Origin: Myxococcota bacterium
Lineage (GTDB): Bacteria > Myxococcota_A > Polyangia > HGW-17 > JAJRWW01
Assembly (NCBI GenBank): GCA_024276595.1
Contig: JAJRWW010000070.1
Span: 1 to 8,359 of the forward strand
Reading direction: 5' to 3'
Length of the DNA: 8,359 nucleotides
Part shown: positions 6,413 through 8,359 of the stretch, piece after piece
How positions within the stretch are numbered: position 1 is the first letter of the stretch
Layout of the letters: the number at the start of each line of letters is the position of its first letter
The notes under the pieces: model-generated
What the model was told of the DNA's origin: nothing
Seen by the model: the letters and a program-made list of their open reading frames with translations, nothing else
The model's database searches: none
Position numbers and translations under genes: made by a program

Positions 6413-7577
6413 GACAGCGCTGGCAGATGGCGTGTTGGTTTTGCTGCTGGCGACCTTGGCTGGCTGCGTGGGGCCAGGAGGGGAGGCGGTGGACGCGGGC
6501 CCTGACGTGGAGGTGGTCTGCGGGCCCGTGGCACAAGACACGGGCCCGCCAGGGCGCCTGATCGTGATGACCGAGCAGTACGGATCTGGTGGAGGGGTGA
6601 CCATCATCGACCTGGAGACCCTGGAGCCATCGATAAACGTGGCGCTCACCCACGACGACGTGACGGCCCGGTGGTACGACGGACGCATCTGGATCCTCAA
6701 CCGATTTGGCGCCGACAACATCATGATCCTGGACGGGCAGTCCTACCAGCTCCAGAAGCAGTTCTCGGTGCGCCCTGCAGCGAGCCAGGTCTGCAACCCG
6801 CACGACCTGCTCTTTTTCGACCGGTGCAGGGCGTACCTGAGCTGCTATGAGCAGGCGAGGGTGTACCTGCTGGATCCCGCTGCGCCCCTCGGGGATGAGA
6901 TCGTGGGGAGCATCGATCTCTCCTCCCTCGCCGACGGGGACGGTATCCCGGAGGTGTCCTACATGGCCAGGGTTGGGGGCCTGGTTTACCTGGCCGTGGA
7001 GCGGCTGGATCGCGCCTCCGGGTGGAGCCCGGTGGAGCCATCGTACCTGGCAGTGGTGGACCCCGCCACGGACACGCTGGTGGGATCCATGGCCTTGGCG
7101 GCCACCAATCCCGTTGGCCCCCTGGTTCGCGTGCCCTCGACCGAGGACCTGGTGGTGGCCGCAGGCGGAGACTGGACCGGCGAGGGTGCCGGCCTACTTC
7201 GCATCGACACCGGCGCCGGGACCTCGGAGCTGGTGCTAACCAGTGGAGACCTGGGCGGGTTGGTGAGCTCCTTCTATCTTGATTCAGGCGGTTGCGGGCA
7301 CGCGGTGGTGATGGCTCCACAGACCTACGAGACAGCGCTCGTGCGTTTTTGCCTGGACGGCACGGTTGCGCCCTGCGTCCCCATGGGTGCGCACGAGATG
7401 ACAGCGGTGGCCCTGGTGCATGACGGTCGGCTCGTGGTCACAGACCGGGCCTACCTGGCTCCCGGGATTCGAATCTACGACGCTGCCACCTGCGAGGAGC
7501 TCACCCAGGAGCCCATAGCTACCGGCTTCTCACCGGGTTTTTCGGACCCGCTCCTGCTGGTTCCAGCGCGGCGGTAG
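6363..7577 (+). CDS. Beta-propeller surface lipoprotein, BtuG-like in context
   Basis: A 404-residue protein from ATG 6363, preceded by GGAG at a good distance. It overlaps the receptor gene by 50 bases in another frame. An ATG at 6399 is possible but gives an acidic n-region, whereas the upstream start supplies the Arg/Lys residues expected of a signal peptide. The lipobox is LLATLAGC with Cys35 lipidated, followed by an acidic Gly-rich tether. From about residue 65 onward it is made of repeated beta-strand units with YncE/BtuG-like phrases: GGVTIIDLETLEP, GRIWILNRFGADNIMILD, CNPHDLLFF, SYLAVVDPATDTLVGSM and GIRIYDAATCEEL. This suggests a seven-bladed propeller. Eight further Cys residues suggest disulfides. 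Bacteroidota BtuG proteins, also propeller lipoproteins next to BtuB, bind B12 at the cell surface. A similar role is inferred from fold and operon, not from known binding residues. Confidence 0.85.
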   Translation: MTRGGSRKARHTMRDPETALADGVLVLLLATLAGCVGPGGEAVDAGPDVEVVCGPVAQDTGPPGRLIVMTEQYGSGGGVTIIDLETLEPSINVALTHDDVTARWYDGRIWILNRFGADNIMILDGQSYQLQKQFSVRPAASQVCNPHDLLFFDRCRAYLSCYEQARVYLLDPAAPLGDEIVGSIDLSSLADGDGIPEVSYMARVGGLVYLAVERLDRASGWSPVEPSYLAVVDPATDTLVGSMALAATNPVGPLVRVPSTEDLVVAAGGDWTGEGAGLLRIDTGAGTSELVLTSGDLGGLVSSFYLDSGGCGHAVVMAPQTYETALVRFCLDGTVAPCVPMGAHEMTAVALVHDGRLVVTDRAYLAPGIRIYDAATCEELTQEPIATGFSPGFSDPLLLVPARR

Positions 7578-7612
7578 CCTCGGCCGGTGGTTCCGCGCGA
7601 CCGGCGAGGGCT
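7576..7612. terminator. Bulged hairpin between convergent genes
   Basis: GCCGGT (7583-7588) pairs perfectly with ACCGGC (7600-7605) around an 11-base loop. The stem continues as CCTC (7578-7581) with GAGG (7606-7609) after a one-base bulge, then AG (7576-7577) with CT (7611-7612). About 12 pairs are formed in all. It fills the 35-base gap between the two convergent stops and would fold in either transcript. There is no T-run on either strand, so intrinsic termination is not certain; mRNA 3'-end protection or Rho-dependent ends are alternatives. Confidence 0.45.
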
Positions 7613-8359
7613 CTACTCCGGCGCCAGCCAGCGGCCGTAGACCCCGTCGATGTCCGCGCCGTTGGAGATCGGGTCCTTGGGGTAGGGTGCGCCCGTGTCC
7701 GGGTTGAGCTCGGAGGGAGCCGCCACGAGCTTCAGGAACACGAACCCCTCTCGCTTGATGGCCGACGCCTCTCCCCCGTCATCCGGCAGGGAGTCCAGGT
7801 CGAAGGCGTCTCCCCCGGCGTCAACCTGGTCGAAGGGGTCAACAGGGTTCTCCTCCTCGTGGAGGAGCACCGGCTCTCTCCCGGCGAAGCCCTGCCAGAG
7901 GGCCGGGTCGGAGCTGTAGATCGTCTCGTCCGCGGAGGTGTAGTCGTGGGGAAAGGGGACCCAGGTGGAGCCGTCTCGTGAGACGTAGACCACCACGAGG
8001 TCCATGAAGCGGTCTGAGCCGCCACCAAAGAGGAAGACGTTTTCGAACACGACGAAGTCGGCGCCGGGGCCGTTCTGAACGCGCCTCCCAGACCACCTCA
8101 GCACCAGGTAGCTGTCCACGCCATCCTGGAGACCAAGGGAGTAGACGTCCAGGCCCCCGCAGCCCTGGCCACAGCCGCGGACTCCATTGGCTGCCTGGGA
8201 TGCATCGCCAAAGCCCTCCCCAGTGCTTCCAGGGGCTGCCACCACCGTGTCGGCGTAGGCCACGTCCTTGCTCTCACAGGCCGAACGGCAGATGTCCGGG
8301 TCCGATGCGACGTCGCTGCACAGCTCGGCACAGGTGGGTGGTGCGGGAGCGCCACACGC
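7613..8359 (-). CDS. Exported cell-surface-type protein, partial (N-terminus beyond right edge)
   Basis: The minus-strand frame is open from the right edge to TAG 7615-7613 (248 residues visible). A GTG at 8263 is internal: the same frame continues upstream as ACGAPAPPTC and a Cys motif, so the start lies outside the window. Cys2 of the visible part could be a lipobox Cys. A twin CX3C motif follows (CAELC and CRSAC, 11 residues apart). The main domain begins ADTVVAAPGSTGEGFGDA and contains SYLVLRWSGRRVQNGPGADF, VVFENVF, FMDLVVVYVSRDGSTWVPFP, GGDAFDLDSL, EGFVFLKLV and NGADIDGVYGRW. This arrangement (GADFVVFEN, then VSxDGxxW, then GDAFDL, then ADIDGV) looks like a beta-sandwich surface domain, which I recall in proteins named simply cell surface protein near BtuB genes in other bacteria (from memory, unchecked). 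It is acidic overall. No catalytic motif is seen. Its convergent position beside the B12 operon suggests, but does not prove, a shared role. Confidence 0.75.
   Translation of the reverse strand, partial: ACGAPAPPTCAELCSDVASDPDICRSACESKDVAYADTVVAAPGSTGEGFGDASQAANGVRGCGQGCGGLDVYSLGLQDGVDSYLVLRWSGRRVQNGPGADFVVFENVFLFGGGSDRFMDLVVVYVSRDGSTWVPFPHDYTSADETIYSSDPALWQGFAGREPVLLHEEENPVDPFDQVDAGGDAFDLDSLPDDGGEASAIKREGFVFLKLVAAPSELNPDTGAPYPKDPISNGADIDGVYGRWLAPE

Overview
The window is GC-rich. Its coding strands are dominated by exported proteins: lipoproteins with Asp/Pro/Gly-rich linkers, MORN-repeat proteins, a TonB-dependent receptor and beta-propellers. With a cobalamin riboswitch of the standard Gram-negative type, this points to a large-genome, Gram-negative deltaproteobacterium-like organism, probably Myxococcota or a relative. 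No rRNA, tRNA, CRISPR array or intact mobile element is visible, so the lineage is inferred from gene style only.

Left part (1-3526). The left edge cuts a minus-strand lipoprotein gene; only its signal peptide, lipobox and low-complexity linker are present. It is followed by about 830 bases with no intact gene, holding a decayed minus-strand frame (two in-frame TAG codons) and a striking 13-bp inverted repeat. Then come two translationally coupled minus-strand genes. The upstream one (3526-2888) encodes a small exported MORN-repeat protein. The downstream one (2891-1146) encodes an exported beta-propeller joined to C-terminal MORN repeats. They share an ATGA start/stop overlap, and the first has a GTG start behind a perfect AGGAGG.

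Middle (3527-4264). A decayed minus-strand stretch that reads like a piece of a parallel beta-helix protein is followed by a plus-strand promoter (TTGACA with a plausible -10). Next comes a well-conserved cobalamin riboswitch, with its invariant core, P3 and P4 stems and B12 box all readable.

Right part (4265-8359). The riboswitch leads into a BtuB-like TonB-dependent outer-membrane receptor. A beta-propeller lipoprotein gene overlaps the receptor's 3' end. A convergent minus-strand gene, cut by the right edge, encodes an exported protein with a twin CX3C motif. The convergent genes are separated by a 35-base gap holding a strong bulged hairpin.

The most interesting reading is that 3942-7577 is a B12-controlled capture operon: a receptor plus a surface propeller lipoprotein, resembling in architecture the BtuB-BtuG pair of Bacteroidota. 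The convergent exported protein may be a third component. The riboswitch and receptor are firm; cobalamin binding by the lipoprotein and the third protein is inference.
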